This document shows, piece by piece, positions 38,276 to 48,590 of a stretch of DNA of 64,000 nt. This DNA is from Halichondria panicea (taxonomy: Eukaryota > Porifera > Demospongiae > Suberitida > Halichondriidae): positions 6,657,139 through 6,721,138 of the forward strand of contig NC_087383.1 of NCBI RefSeq assembly GCF_963675165.1. The letters run 5' to 3'. Position numbers and translations under genes: made by a program. Numbering within the stretch: the stretch's first letter is position 1; every line of letters begins with the position of its first letter. The notes beneath the pieces were generated by a model that did no database searches, was not told where the DNA came from, and saw nothing but the letters and a program-made list of their open reading frames with translations.

Positions 38276-39152
38276 ATTATGCCTCGGTGCGCATGCGCAA
38301 GCGAGGTATACGGTAGTGTGTTTGTGTGTGTGTGTGTCTAGATCTGTGTGCATGTGTGTGTGTCTGTGTAGACTGCTATACAGCTGCTCAAGGATGAATC
38401 AAGTGCAAGTAAGAGTATCATGTTTACTTGGATTTTAATTCGTAGATTTGCAAAATAATGCTTACTTGGAATGCCATTACAGCCTTTTCATAAGTGTGCG
38501 TAGCGAAATTTGTCCATGGAGTGTTGCTACTCTACTTAGTATAGTTAGCTAGAACGCTAGCTATTGGTAACTGCAACACTGAGAAGAGAGCTGCAAGGCT
38601 CTATACTGATGCAGCTATTAACCTTGGCTTGAACTTTTGGCATCGATCATTTTTAACAACAAACATGGTCAATCATTACCCACTCTTTGAGTTTGCATGC
38701 AGCATGCAAATTAATGTTCATCATGTGTACCGCATAATAATTATATATGTGTATAAGCTTTATGTTATGTAGCTTTGGCATCTCCACCGAGGCATGCATG
38801 TTCTCATGGATTTTGATTCGTGGATTAGCAAACATTCTCGAGTTATGGCTAGTTTGACTCACATTGAAGGCTGTGTTGCAGTCTCTTCAGGAATCTTTCA
38901 TAGCATCATCTGTTTGCACAAACTTTCTATTCGAGTTAGCCTTGTACTAAAGCGCTAGCTTTTTGTTAGCTATACAAGAGTAAGAAAGAGCTGCTAAAGA
39001 AGCTAGCTATTTTAGTAATCATTATGGAACATGCAGACACACCCCTTCTTCCTGGATTTAATGTGCATGCGCTCAATACCACGTGTAAGAGAATCCATTT
39101 TAAACGCCAGATCCTGGCAGAATCAATTTTCTTTTCTGTTGAGGTCCTGGTA
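38276..39152. repeat. Dispersed repeat copy, left part (split by the 6 kb element)
   Basis: It starts ATGCCTCGGTGCGCATGCGC and contains blocks seen in reverse at 50,317-51,133 (GACTCACATTGAAGGCTGT, AAAGCGCTAGCTTTTTGTTA, GATCCTGGCAGAATCAATTT). Its continuation lies at 45,171-45,560, so this copy was the landing site of the 39,153-45,170 element. Confidence 0.65.
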
Positions 39153-39191
39153 TATGAGGTGCCGTTTGTGTCAAAACTATGTAAAAGTGAG

Positions 39192-39988
39192 ACATATATA
39201 TATGTCCATGGGTATTTATAAATGTCCATGGGTATTTATATATATCCACGGGTATTTATAAATACCCGTAGACATTTATAAATGTCCACAGGTATTTATA
39301 AATACCCATAGACATTTATATATGTCCATGGGTATTTATATATGTCCATGGGTATTTATAAATGTCCATGGGTATATATAAATGTCCATGGGTATATATA
39401 AATGTCCATGGGTATATATAAATGTCCATGGGTATTTATAAATGTCCATGGGTATTTATTATATGTCCATGGGTATTTATAAATGTCCATGTGTATTTAT
39501 AAATGTCAATGGGTATTTATAAATGTCCATGGGTATATATAAATGTCCATGGGTATTTATTATATGTCCATGGGTATTTATAAATGTCCATAGGTATTTA
39601 TTATATGTCCATGGGTATTTATAAATGTCCATGGGTATTTATAAATGTCAATGGGTATTTATAAATGTCCATGTGTATTTATATATGTCCTTGGGTATTT
39701 ATATATGTCCGTGGGTATATATAAATGTCCTTGGGTATTTATAAATGTCCATGGGTATATATAAATGTCCATGGGTATTTATAAATGTCCATGGGTATTT
39801 ATAAATGTCCATGGGTATATATAAATGTCCATGGGTATTTATTATATGTCCATGGGTATTTATAAATGTCCATGTGTATTTATAAATGTCAATGGGTATT
39901 TATAAATGTCCATGTGTATTTATAAATGTCCATGGGTATTTATAAATGTCAATGGGTATTTATAAATGTCCATGGGTATTTATAAATG
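39192..39988. repeat. Left inverted satellite array (~20 bp unit)
   Basis: About 40 copies of a unit close to GTCCATGGGTATTTATAAAT. Each unit combines two palindromes, CCATGG and ATTTATAAAT. A few units near 39,240-39,310 are flipped (AAATACCCGTAGACATTT). The array matches the right array in opposite orientation. Confidence 0.9.
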
Positions 39989-40222
39989 TCAGTGGAGGAT
40001 GTGTGCTTTTCAGGGTGTGGTTTTGTTACATTACAAGTGATAGTCACATGACTGTTACATAACCTGCCACATGGTCACAACAATGGCTGAAGGCTCAATA
40101 AGTGTGAATGTTGGAGTGTTGTCTAGTGCCCTGGCTGTTGCAATTCAGCAAGCAGCTAGCAGTGGACAGTCACAGTCACCTCAAGTCCCTGCCAATCAAA
40201 GTCAGCACACTTCCAGTCAAAG
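39989..40222 (+). promoter_or_regulatory. Left inner inverted repeat: leader and first exon of the HECT gene
   Basis: GTCAGTGGAGGATGTGTGCT through TTTTGTTACATTACAAGTG and the MAEG start codon to about 40,180 matches the reverse complement of 44,380-44,560. The untranslated leader and start codon of both genes therefore lie in the same repeated sequence. A promoter here is inferred from position; no TATA box stands out. Confidence 0.65.
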
Positions 40223-42845
40223 GTACAAATGTAGTGTACAGACCCATGCCGAAAGTTTCAGATATAGGCAGCATTTGATCATGCATCAGCCCACAATAAT
40301 TTAGCAGGGTGACACTTGATATAGCAGTGTATACTTGATCAGAGGCCGCTCTCAAATGGTAGCCTCAAGCATGTGGAAGCCATATTAATACTAGTAGCTT
40401 AGTAGCTCTTCACAATTAAATCTTGGCAGAGTTTGAGTTTATGCTTTATGCTTTATGCTTTATGCTGATGTCGGTTGTTGGATTAGCTGGGAAACATCCG
40501 CCGCTTCTGATTAGGCGCGGAATGAGATTTTTGCGGTTAAATTTGTAGGCGTAAATGTTTTTACCTTAGGTATGTTTTTACATTGAAAAGTTGCTGTTTG
40601 TTATGGACCATGCCATCATGCATACAGCAGAGGTCCTTCATCTGCACGGGTGATTTTACCATCTTATCTAAAAAGGAAGAGAGGAAGTGAAGGAGGCTCA
40701 GGACAGAAGAAATCGAAATCCAAAGAAAGCACTCTGCAAGTGTGGGATCGAGACATTGTGTGCATTCCAAAGAAAGATGGTGAATCCCCAATATCATTTC
40801 CCCGTGGCAAGTCCCGTGCTAAACTAGCTTCTAAGGGTTTGATGGGCAAAATATGCCTTACTTCCTTAATGACAGAAAATGAGATGGAGATGGAGGTACG
40901 ATCTGTGTTTAGTCGCCAGATGCGAAGCCAAGAGGACTTTCCCTTCGTCTTTCTTCAATGCACTGGAGCTGGATCAAAATCACTCACTATTCCCTCAAAA
41001 TCTGCAACTTTTACGTGGACACCACAACAAGTTGCAAAGCTAGGAACTAACAAGAATCCAATTTATATCTTGGCCCAAGATGAGCTTACATTGCCAGATG
41101 TTGAGGTAAGAGACCTTGTACCATGCACATGATTTATGTGTGTACAATAGGACTCAGATTTGGAGTCAGGCAATGATTGGGAACATGCAGGAAAGGATGG
41201 CTCTCGCAAATCTGAGGAAACACCTCCTACGTCTGTCTCAAACACCAGTAAGAAACCTCGTCCTCAGTCTATCAAAAAAACACCTAAGGAAGAAAGTGCA
41301 CACAGGTATTACTTTATGTTGTGCATGCTGCATGCATGATAACACTTATTTTTCTGTCTAGGTCTTACGATGTTTACAGAAGCCTTATCGATTTGACACA
41401 AGAGTCTCCCGACGATATGTCAGGTAGCGGCACTGACGATGAGCTTCCCAAAGTGGAGTTTTCTCTTGCACCTCAACGTGATTTGGAAGAAAGGTATTGA
41501 CTAAATTTGAAACATGACCGTGTTTCATTTATTATCTTCTAGGGGGGTTCGCAAAACAAATCCAATTGTATCCAAGCACGTAGTTCTCCAACATCAGTTG
41601 AGAGTACTAACTGGTGCAGCTGATGAGGAAGATCGACAACGGATATGTGTACGCCGTAGTCACATTGTACAAGATGCATTGTGTGCTTTCGCCAAACCTT
41701 CCTTTCACACCTCAAAGATGTTGAAGGTGACCTTCATTGGGGAGATTTCAGTGGATGATGGAGGTCCCAGGCGAGAGCTGTTCAGTGTACTCATGAGGGA
41801 GCTCTTTGACAAGAGTGGCCTTTTCACAGGCTGGCCTGAGAATGCTGTACCAGTGCACAATGTTCATGCCTTAGCTGAAAATAAGTTCTACATCACTGGA
41901 AAGATCGTTGCAACCAGCTTAGTACAAGGTGGGCCACCCCCAGTGTGCTTCAGCCGTGCTGTTGCAGACTATATTGTGTTTGACGAAGTGAGGAGTTCTC
42001 CAGACCTTCAAGATATACCTGACTTCGAAGTTCGGCAGAATCTTGAGAAGGTTGCGTGTGTACGTGTGTGTGCCTGTGCCTGTTTTTACTACATTTCTAC
42101 AGATGCTAACTATTGTGAATGTTGAGGAACTCAGGTCATTCACTGATGAGCACCTTGAGCTTCGCTTTGAGTGTGGCTACCAGAAACCAACCAGCTCGCT
42201 GCAGATCTCAGATAAGGAGGAGATCCTGAAGACAGTGTGGCTCCATTTTGTGTATTTCCTCCCTCTTGCTGAGCTGCAACAGCTAAGGAAGGGATTGAGG
42301 GAGACCCTCCAGCTGGAAATTTTGATGGTCCAATACCCTGATGACATGCATTCGTTCCTTGCCACCTCAATTGCGTTTGATGTTGATGGTGGTGACCTCT
42401 TAGACTGGTTTGTGGCTAGCTACTCAGAAAGAGGAAGCAACAAAAGAAAGTCAGAGGAGGCTGTTTACCTCATGTGGAGCAACTATGTCATGGATTGCTC
42501 TGGTCAGTTACACACATTTATACAGCACTGTATATGTACATGCTAAGCATTTATCGTTTGTCAGTTACACATTACAGCATTTATCCCAACACAGATGGTG
42601 ATGAATCAGGTGTGTCGATTGGTGACATTCTACAATTTATCTCTGGCTCTAGGAGGCTTCCAGCAGCTGGGTTTCCTTGTATCCCTAGTGTCCACTTCAC
42701 AAATGAAAAGATTCTCCCTAAGACTTCAACATGTGACGTAAGCATCACCTTTCCAAGATCTTTTGACGAGCTGCCATATGAGATGTTTAAGAAAAAAATG
42801 GATATGAGCGTTTTGGATTCTGCTGGTTTTGGTGGTGGTCCGTAG
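40083..42845 (+). CDS. Transposon-borne HECT-type E3 ubiquitin ligase
   Basis: Seven exons join in frame: 40,083-40,222, 40,631-41,105, 41,151-41,305, 41,362-41,493, 41,543-42,050, 42,103-42,502 and 42,595-42,845, giving 686 residues. All borders are GT-AG. The C-terminal half is a HECT domain: FIGEISVDDGGPRRELFSVL, FYITGKIVATSLVQGGPPPV, VWLHFVYFLPLAELQQLRKG, and near the end LPAAGFPCIPSVHF and LPKTSTCDVSITFPRSFDEL. Cys ~650 in TSTC is the expected ubiquitin-accepting residue and is present. The N-terminal ~350 residues are Ser/Lys-rich (GQKKSKSKES) and unassigned. An in-frame ATG at 40,071 is possible, but only the MAEG start is shared with the opposite gene. Related HECT proteins occur on other animal transposons; whether it serves the element is unknown. 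Confidence 0.85.
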
Positions 42846-42994
42846 TTAGTATATAACAGTTCCAACTTTGACATTTTAGCTGCTGTATTACTTCATTGTG
42901 TTCATTCATTCATTCATCATCACATTATTCATTCCTTTTTCATTTATTTATTCATTCTTTCATTCATTCTTATCATAATTATAATAATTGAATA
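42846..42994. other. Short convergent intergenic gap with ATTC repeat
   Basis: The stop codons of the two element genes are ~150 bp apart and face each other. Between them is a TTCATTCATTCATTC run; both transcripts probably end here. A short AATAAA is not evident. Confidence 0.6.
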
Positions 42995-44470
42995 TTACAT
43001 CCAAATACATTGTGAGCAAGTAGCATTAAGATGCTGTCCTGTAGTATGAAGTACGTCGACAAAGAGTCCTCTACCATTATCTTCTGCTTCTTCAAGGGGA
43101 TTTATAGTTTGGAAACTTTGTTTTAAAATTGAGCATGGTATAAACTTAATTCTTGGCACTGATACACGTTCTCCTTCAACATCAGAAGTGTCCACATTAG
43201 CTGTAGTACCAAGTTCTTGCTCGCTTGTTTGCAGCATACCTTCAAAAAAAAGTTGGTATGGAGTTCGATTGCCTTCAGTAGATAAAGGATGATGATTCCA
43301 ACTATCTACGAAACCTGAAATACATTTGTTTATTCTTGGCAGGAATATCAGATGCAAACAGTAAAGATCCACTTCATTTAAGGGGTCAAGAAGTCCATCA
43401 CTTTCCAAAGATCGGAAGATTTGGGAAAACACGGAACCAACACATCTATGAACGTCACGCCAGAGTCTCTCAATTCTTTCATTGTGCACAGAACTCCCGG
43501 TGATTACACAACTGTAATCATTATTGTGTGCAGCAATCATGTACCGCCATACCTCCACATTTTCTCCACCGTGATCTGATCTCACATGGTTAGGGACACC
43601 ATAGTGCCTGATACTGTCAGTGAAGAGCTGGAGAACAGTTTCTGAACGATTGTTGTCGGTGCATGCCACATAAATGATAGTGCGGGAGAAGCCGTCAATT
43701 GAACCATGGATCACAAAACGCCACCTTATAAGTTTATGATGGCCATCAATGTGCCACACATAATTTGGGTGAGGGGCACTGTACACACGGCGTCTAACAA
43801 CAGTACAGCGACGCGCAATGACATTTTCGTGATCCGTTCGATGAATGGAATCCCTGACAGCTTGCCGAGGAACTTTTAATCCCCTTGCTCTTAAGTGGCC
43901 GCAGACAAGTCGTTCCCCATCATTCGGGTGATCTCTTTTTATACCACTGATTACATCATCTAGCTCATTATCATCCAACATCGACCCATCCTGTGAGGAT
44001 CTTCCATTTTCTTCTAATCGTCTGTACAAAGTTGCTCTTGATATTCCCAAGATAGACGCAATTTTATTCCATTTGTAATGAAGTGATCGTATTTCCAGTA
44101 TTTCGTCAATGGTAACAGTGGACCTCGGCCTTCCTGGACGATCAGACCTGTATATACACATAGACAGTTATGTATCAGAATTATTGTTTATACAGATATA
44201 GCACAGTGGAACCTCGTCTTATGTGACAAGGGACTTGCCCGTGTATAATTATGGAAACTGAAGTACGTGGTGTTTACCATAGGGTAATGGTAATACCGCC
44301 GGTATGGTAAACTTTCTGCTAGAGTCTGTCACTGACCTGTCACTAATGGGACTCTGGTTGGCAACACTTGTTGGCACTTGAGGTAACTGTAACTGACCAC
44401 TGCTAACTGCTTGCTGAATTGAAACAGCCAGGGCACTAGACAACACTCCAACATTCACACCTTCAGCCAT
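42995..44470 (-). CDS. IS3/integrase-type DDE transposase of the 6 kb element
   Basis: Two exons, 44,337-44,470 and 42,995-44,147, join at GACAG|GTCAGTG and TATATACAG|GTCTG to give 428 residues. The N-terminus MAEGVNVGVLSSALAVSIQQ is shared with the HECT protein. Next come RPGRPRST and a helix-turn-helix (IASILGISRATLYRRLEE). The retroviral-integrase-like core has Asp in VWHIDGHHK, Asp in VRSDHGGEN 57 residues later, and Glu in NERIERLWRDV 35 residues after that, a D-D-E triad with no missing member. The rest (GFVDSWNHHPLSTEGNRTPY) resembles the end of integrase-like transposases. It should cut and join the element ends in the nucleus. An uninterrupted frame supports recent activity. Confidence 0.88.
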
Positions 44471-44560
44471 TCTTGTGGACCATGTGGCAGGTTATCATGT
44501 GACTACCACTTGTAATGTAACAAAACCACACCCTGAAAAGCACACATCCTCCACTGACAT
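44337..44560 (-). promoter_or_regulatory. Right inner inverted repeat: leader and first exon of the transposase gene
   Basis: This is the inverted counterpart of 39,989-40,200, including TCAGGGTGTGGTTTTGTTAC in the leader and the MAEG start. Here an upstream ATG (about 44,484) is out of frame with MAEG, which supports MAEG as the start in both genes. Confidence 0.65.
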
Positions 44561-45130
44561 TTATAAATACCCATTGACATTTATAAATACCCATTGACAT
44601 ATATAAATACCCATGGACATATATAAATGTCTATGGGTATTTATAAATACCTGTGGACATTTATAAATGTCTACGGGTATTTATAAATACCCATGGACAT
44701 TTATAAATACCCATTGACATTTATAAATACACATGGACATTTATAAATACCCATGGACATATAATAAATACCCATGGACATTTATAAATACCCATGGACA
44801 TTTATAAATACCCATGGACATTTATATATACCCATGGACATTTATAAATACCCATGGACATATATAAATACCCATGGACATTTATATATACCCATGGACA
44901 TTTATAAATACCCATGGACATTTATAAATACCCATGGACATTTATATATACCCATGGACATTTATAAATACCCATGGACATATATAAATACCCATGGACA
45001 TATATAAATGTCTATGGGTATTTATAAATACCTGTGGACATTTATAAATGTCTACGGGTATTTATAAATACCTGTGGATATATATAAATATCCATGGACA
45101 TTTATAAATACCCATGGACATATATATATG
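44558..45130. repeat. Right inverted satellite array (~20 bp unit)
   Basis: About 28 copies of ATTTATAAATACCCATGGAC-type units, the inverse of the left array, with a few flipped units near 44,630-44,690 and 45,010-45,075. It is ~220 bp shorter than the left array. Confidence 0.9.
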
Positions 45131-45170
45131 TCTCACTTTTACATAGTTTTGACACAAACGGCACCTCATA

Positions 45171-45975
45171 CTGGTAAGCCACAAACCAACCTTTTCTGAT
45201 AACTCTTTTTAGACTGCTTGTTATAGATAATATTATTACTTTCTGTGATTGATTTCTGTCTTTCACAGACTACTGACTATGCCTTTGACAAAGGGTTTCA
45301 CCCATTGTTTGGCTACAGGCAATTTAAGACGATCAGTATGCACTTTCTTGTGAAACAATCAAAGCACATTGCAAATTACTTATCTCTTCTATAACACTCT
45401 AGTAATACTTTTGAGCGAAAGCAAAAACATGGCGAGAGGCATTAGCAAGCGCACGCTTGCAACACTTGTTGTAACTGTATACATGTGTGTAATAGGCTGC
45501 TAGTACAATAATGGCTTCATTGGCGTTGGCGCTGCATTATTACCCGTGGTGTTCAGCACATGCACATAATTATAGAAGGGGAAATACCAGCGAACAAAAA
45601 TTCATCCAATGTGGGGCTCAAACCCATGATCCTCAGATTAAAAGTCTGATGCTCTACCGATTGAACTTAACTTAGTAGCAGATCCAAGAAAAAGAAAAGG
45701 GGGATTTCAAATTAACAAACGCGCAGTACAAACATTTTTGGAAGTTACGCCCACTTCCGGTCACACGTTGTGCAGTAAGACTATACGGAAATCCCATGCA
45801 TTCTCAGCTAGGGTAAGTCCCATAATAGACCAGCCTGCGTAGAGCTATAGCTAGCTGCTATGAACAGTCAACTAACTAACTAACTTATATAGGCGAACCC
45901 ATTTGATACATCAAAACAACAGGTACAATTAATACAAAAAGCTAGGTAGTATATTTGAATGCAATAAAGCCAGCT
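45171..45975. repeat. Dispersed repeat copy, right part
   Basis: Starts with the target duplication CTGGTAAGCCACAAACC and continues into GAGCGAAAGCAAAAACATGG and CGAGAGGCATTAGCAAGC, then a stretch shared with 36,390-36,960. It is the other half of the repeat split by the 6 kb element, followed by a second repeat with the tRNA-Lys-like core. Confidence 0.6.
45606..45670 (-). pseudogene. tRNA-Lys(UUU)-like sequence, second copy
   Basis: Minus strand: GTTCAATCGGTAGAGC, TCAGA-CTTTTAA-TCTGA with anticodon TTT, then ATGGG-TTTGAGC-CCCAC. As at 36,606, the acceptor stem does not form. The anticodon differs from the other copy by one base. Confidence 0.6.
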
Positions 45976-46101
45976 AGCATTATAAATATAGTGCAGAGCT
46001 ATATAAAATTATCTACTAAGTAGAGTAGCAACACTCCATGGACGAGTTTTGCTAATCACTCTTCTGAAAGGCTGCGATGGCATTCCAAGTAAATAAACCT
46101 A

Positions 46102-48522
46102 CACTGTAAAAACAAACGTGTTACCGTTAACACACGTGTAGCGTGTCACATGTGTGCTAAATTGCTCTACGTATGTCAAATCAGCACATTAGTAAGTACA
46201 TGCGTGCTATTTTAGCCCACTGGTACCACTTTAACCCATGTGTATGTGTGTTACATATGTGCTAATTGACCCAACGTGTGTTATATAAGCACTACATTTG
46301 TGCTATTTCAGCACTGGTATTACAGCAATAGAATGTGGTATATTATGGTTTATAATCAAGTGTAGTGATAATTGTAGTGATATTTGAGCCATTTCTGAAA
46401 GTGAGAAGCATCACTTACTTGATTAGTAAATGATTATGGCATGTGAGCACTGACTGATCTATGTCAACATAAGAAAGTTTGGATCATGTCTAATTATAGA
46501 TATCTTGCTGGCAGGTGGTGCAGTCTTTATCCTTCATAAAAGAGCAAGAGAAGACCATTGAGTTCTCATTTATAAAGTATTTTGTTTGTTGCCTGTTTTA
46601 AATCTTTTTTTAGCTTTTCTATATAAAGCCCAGTGCAGAAGTTGCTACGCGCATGCGCAGTTTCTAGTTGCTATAGCTCCTTCGCAGCTGGATTCTAGAA
46701 CAAAAGCAGAAGAGTCAAAAGCAGTCTAAAGGATACCACCAAGGCCCAAGAGTTGTTTAAAAGCTGAAAGAGCTGAAAAAGAGGATGGTGTCAAGACCAG
46801 GGTAGCAAGTGGTGAGTTTCTCCAGACAGTTGTTCTGGCTAGCTGTACACAACAGTACAAAAATAATAATACCTATATTTATACTTCGCAGCTGCAGCTT
46901 GTAGCCTATACTACTAAGATACTACTAGGAGACTACACTATAGAGTGTCTAAAGAGGGACCAGGAGTTATTTAAAAGCTGAAAGAGGATTGTTTCATGAC
47001 CAGACTCGACTCGACTGGAGTAAAGCAAGTGTTTTTCTAGGTGAGTTTCTCCAGGCAGTTGTTCTGGCTATAGCTGTTGACTGAAAAGATAATACCTACC
47101 TGTTTGTATTAATGGCAGGCATTGACGGAAAAAAGCTATGGTTATTTGTGGATGACTTTGACGAGGTTCCAACCCAGTGGACAGGCTTCAGCACCTTGTT
47201 CATGTTCACACCCAACTGTACTTCGGCACTCAACTTGATATGGTAAATCATTCTATTTGTACTATAAAATTAGCGACCCATTCCATAGCGGTGCATATAT
47301 CCGTTCCACGTGGCTATAATAAAATCAATTGTACAGCTCCAATGGTAGAACTATAATATACTTGCCAGTTTGAAGCATTCCCTTTTGAATACGTTTGCTT
47401 AGCTGATTAGTTAGCATGTGTGTGAGCGACCATAACCAACCAACAAGCTAAAATGTATGCTGCTGCTGCTGATACACATTCGGTACTACTTTGGGTACAG
47501 ATATATAATAGATAGATCTTGGCTCTAACAGTAATATTCGAGGCAACCAGGTCACTGTAGCGTTGTTAGCTCCACCCTATTCTAAGAACTATAAACACTC
47601 TTTTAGAATATTCTAACAATTGTATAGCCTCAATTTCATGCCGCACGTTGTAATTCTAACCTAAGCGCCAGAAAATATGTACCGTGTAACTGAAAATTTG
47701 TGTTAGGTGCAAAATTTTGTGTTTTTCGAGGCCAAGTAAAAACTGCACGCACTGGTATTTCATTCTTGGTAGGTGGTTTCCTGTCATTGAAATATTACAA
47801 CTGCGAGCATCTATTCTGAGGGCTCTAGAGCCAAATAGCACTCGCGAAATGTTCTCACTATACGTGTACGGTACTCGGTGCTCAAATTGAGCAAAGCAAA
47901 AATTGGGACTTGCCCCTTTATTGTAGGTAGTAGGGAGACACTGTGTGTAATTATGGTGTGCCTTTTATTTAAACGAAAGGTGGTGCATAATTATGTTTTG
48001 ATAGCCCATAATTATGACATAAACAACAATTGGAGTGGCATGGTCATCACATCAATATACGTATGGTGCATGGTCTTCATTTGTCTTCATTTCGATCCTT
48101 TGTAGGCATGGCTCCATCCTGAAATTTCATCACCGAAGACGATTGCCAAGAAGGTAGCTTCTCTAACACTTTATAATGAAGAAGCAGACAATGGTACTTA
48201 TAATTTGCTGCAACAATACTCTGTACTCATGCAGGACATACTTTATGTTCCTGTACATTTTCAATCACTTTTTCTGCTGTTTCATCGAATGTACGTATAA
48301 TTTAATTGCACCTCCATTTATCTTTTCACAGTCACATGCCAACAACGTCACTATTAATAATTTATTGCATGCTACATACGTGCTGGTTTAACACAAAAAT
48401 TAATGACACGGGTGCTGTTTTAACATTGATATCACATAACACGTATGTATAGTGTGCTATTTTAGGAGACATTCGAACGACACGCTACCACGGGTTAAAA
48501 TAACACGTTTGTTTTTACAGTG
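46102..48522. mobile_element. TA-flanked CACTGTAAAAAC element, second type, 2,421 bp
   Basis: Ends are a perfect 19 bp inverted repeat CACTGTAAAAACAAACGTG, with TA on both sides (46,100-46,101 and 48,523-48,524). The first 12 bases equal those of the 6200-11,018 element, but the subterminal repeats are different: GTGCTATTTTAG, GTGTGTTA and AACACACGTG motifs at both ends. Inside are two diverged copies of a GTGAGTTTCTCCAGRCAGTT block (46,810 and 47,040) and a possible exon at 47,112. No transposase was recognised. Confidence 0.8.
47112..47242 (+). CDS. Tentative exon inside the 2.4 kb element
   Basis: ATG followed by MAGIDGKKLWLFVDDFDEVP and TQWTGFSTLFMFTPNCTSAL, ending NLIW at a GTAAAT donor. 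It looks coding (long aromatic and acidic run with no stop). A later segment after TTTGTAG at 48,104 could continue it in phase 2 as HGSILKFHHRRRLP. No family recognised; it may be an element gene or a captured host exon. Confidence 0.35.
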
Positions 48523-48590
48523 TATAATTATAGCTATAACTGCAAGTCCGCAAATTGCAATCCAAAAAAACGATACTATAGAAGCCTATA

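Larger units (their letters stand above)
39153..45170. mobile_element. IS3EU-like DNA transposon carrying an integrase-type transposase and a HECT ligase
   Basis: The element is 6,018 bp. It begins TATGAGGTGCCGTTTGTGTC and ends with the exact reverse complement GACACAAACGGCACCTCATA. A 6 bp duplication CTGGTA flanks it (39,147-39,152 and 45,171-45,176). The unoccupied target can be read in reverse at about 50,510 and 50,630 (GTGGCTTACCAGGMCCTCAA). Inward of the ends come inverted satellite arrays and a ~200 bp inverted repeat holding the starts of two convergent genes. Six-base duplications, TAY...RTA ends and an IS3-like integrase fit the IS3EU superfamily as I remember it. Both genes have intact frames after splicing, so the copy may be recent. 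It lies in the long intron of the ROCO gene. Confidence 0.85.

Noticed and set aside
44774-45007. 77-codon frame MDIYKYPWTFINTHGHLYIP... on the plus strand
   Set aside because: It is a direct translation of the 20 bp satellite (three units per cycle) and not a protein gene.
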